DNA of 20,712 bases from an uncultured Dialister sp. (lineage in GTDB: Bacteria > Bacillota > Negativicutes > Veillonellales > Dialisteraceae). A program made the position numbers and the translations under genes. Location of the stretch: positions 1-20,712 of the forward strand of contig UQRR01000033.1 in the NCBI GenBank assembly GCA_900543455.1. The letters run 5' to 3'. Each line of letters starts with the position of its first letter. The stretch's first letter is position 1. The notes below the pieces were generated by a model, which worked only from the letters and a program-made list of their open reading frames with translations, was not told the DNA's origin and made no database searches. Of the stretch, positions 20,636 to 20,712 are shown one piece after another.

Positions 20636-20712
20636 GGTAATGCTATTAAGTTAAGGAAATCGTTAGCTACGTAACGTCTTGCTTCCCCCTTCGGGGGAAG
20701 TGCCGAAGGCAA

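Larger units (their letters stand above)
20534..20712. other. Gene-free right edge with repeats
   Basis: No coding region is recognized. The stretch contains the heptamer array at 20548-20568, the dispersed repeat at 20576-20635 and a small hairpin CTTCCCCC-TTC-GGGGGAAG near 20682-20700. Confidence 0.55.

Overview
The window reads as chromosomal DNA of a diderm Firmicute (Negativicutes). Dialister or a close relative is my best guess. The reasons are Firmicute-style ribosome binding sites (AAGGAGG) and housekeeping genes combined with two genes for outer-membrane autotransporters whose barrels end in Phe, which require an outer membrane. The genus is inference from general resemblance; no search was run. 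No rRNA, tRNA, CRISPR array, phage gene or intact transposase gene was seen.

Layout. (1) 296-709 (+): a tandem ACT-domain protein, facing a minus-strand biotin cluster across a bidirectional terminator. (2) 875-3868 (-): bioY, bioD, bioA in transcription order. A promoter with an overlapping BirA-like operator sits in front of bioY. The cluster combines biotin import with two late biosynthetic steps; bioF and bioB are not here. (3) 4140-4523 (-): an orphan DUF559 nuclease-like gene. (4) 4974-5906 (-): a GalE-like sugar-nucleotide epimerase. (5) 6369-9578 (-): a large autotransporter. (6) 9894-11287 (-): thiD and a yfbR-type 5'-deoxynucleotidase, translationally coupled. (7) 11933-12403 (-): a SixA-like phosphohistidine phosphatase. 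(8) 12580-14728 (-): a DUF2157 membrane protein overlapping a GDYXXLXY-type protein. (9) 14989-17259 (-): a second autotransporter with nearly the same barrel as the first but a different passenger. (10) 17724-18929 (+): an AAA ATPase with DUF4143. (11) 19431-20483 (+): a YitT-family membrane protein with a strong terminator.

The intergenic DNA is unusually rich. It holds tandem arrays of several unrelated seven-base units, some beginning exactly at gene stop codons. It also holds a dispersed element built of consecutive hairpins. One copy of that element is interrupted by a 161-bp MITE-like insertion, while the other copy in the window preserves the empty site.

The most notable regulatory signal is an eight-base G run (C8 on the + strand) inside the predicted -35/-10 spacer of both autotransporter genes. 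This is the arrangement expected for promoter phase variation by slipped-strand mispairing. Together with the conserved barrel and divergent passengers, it suggests a phase-variable surface-protein family.
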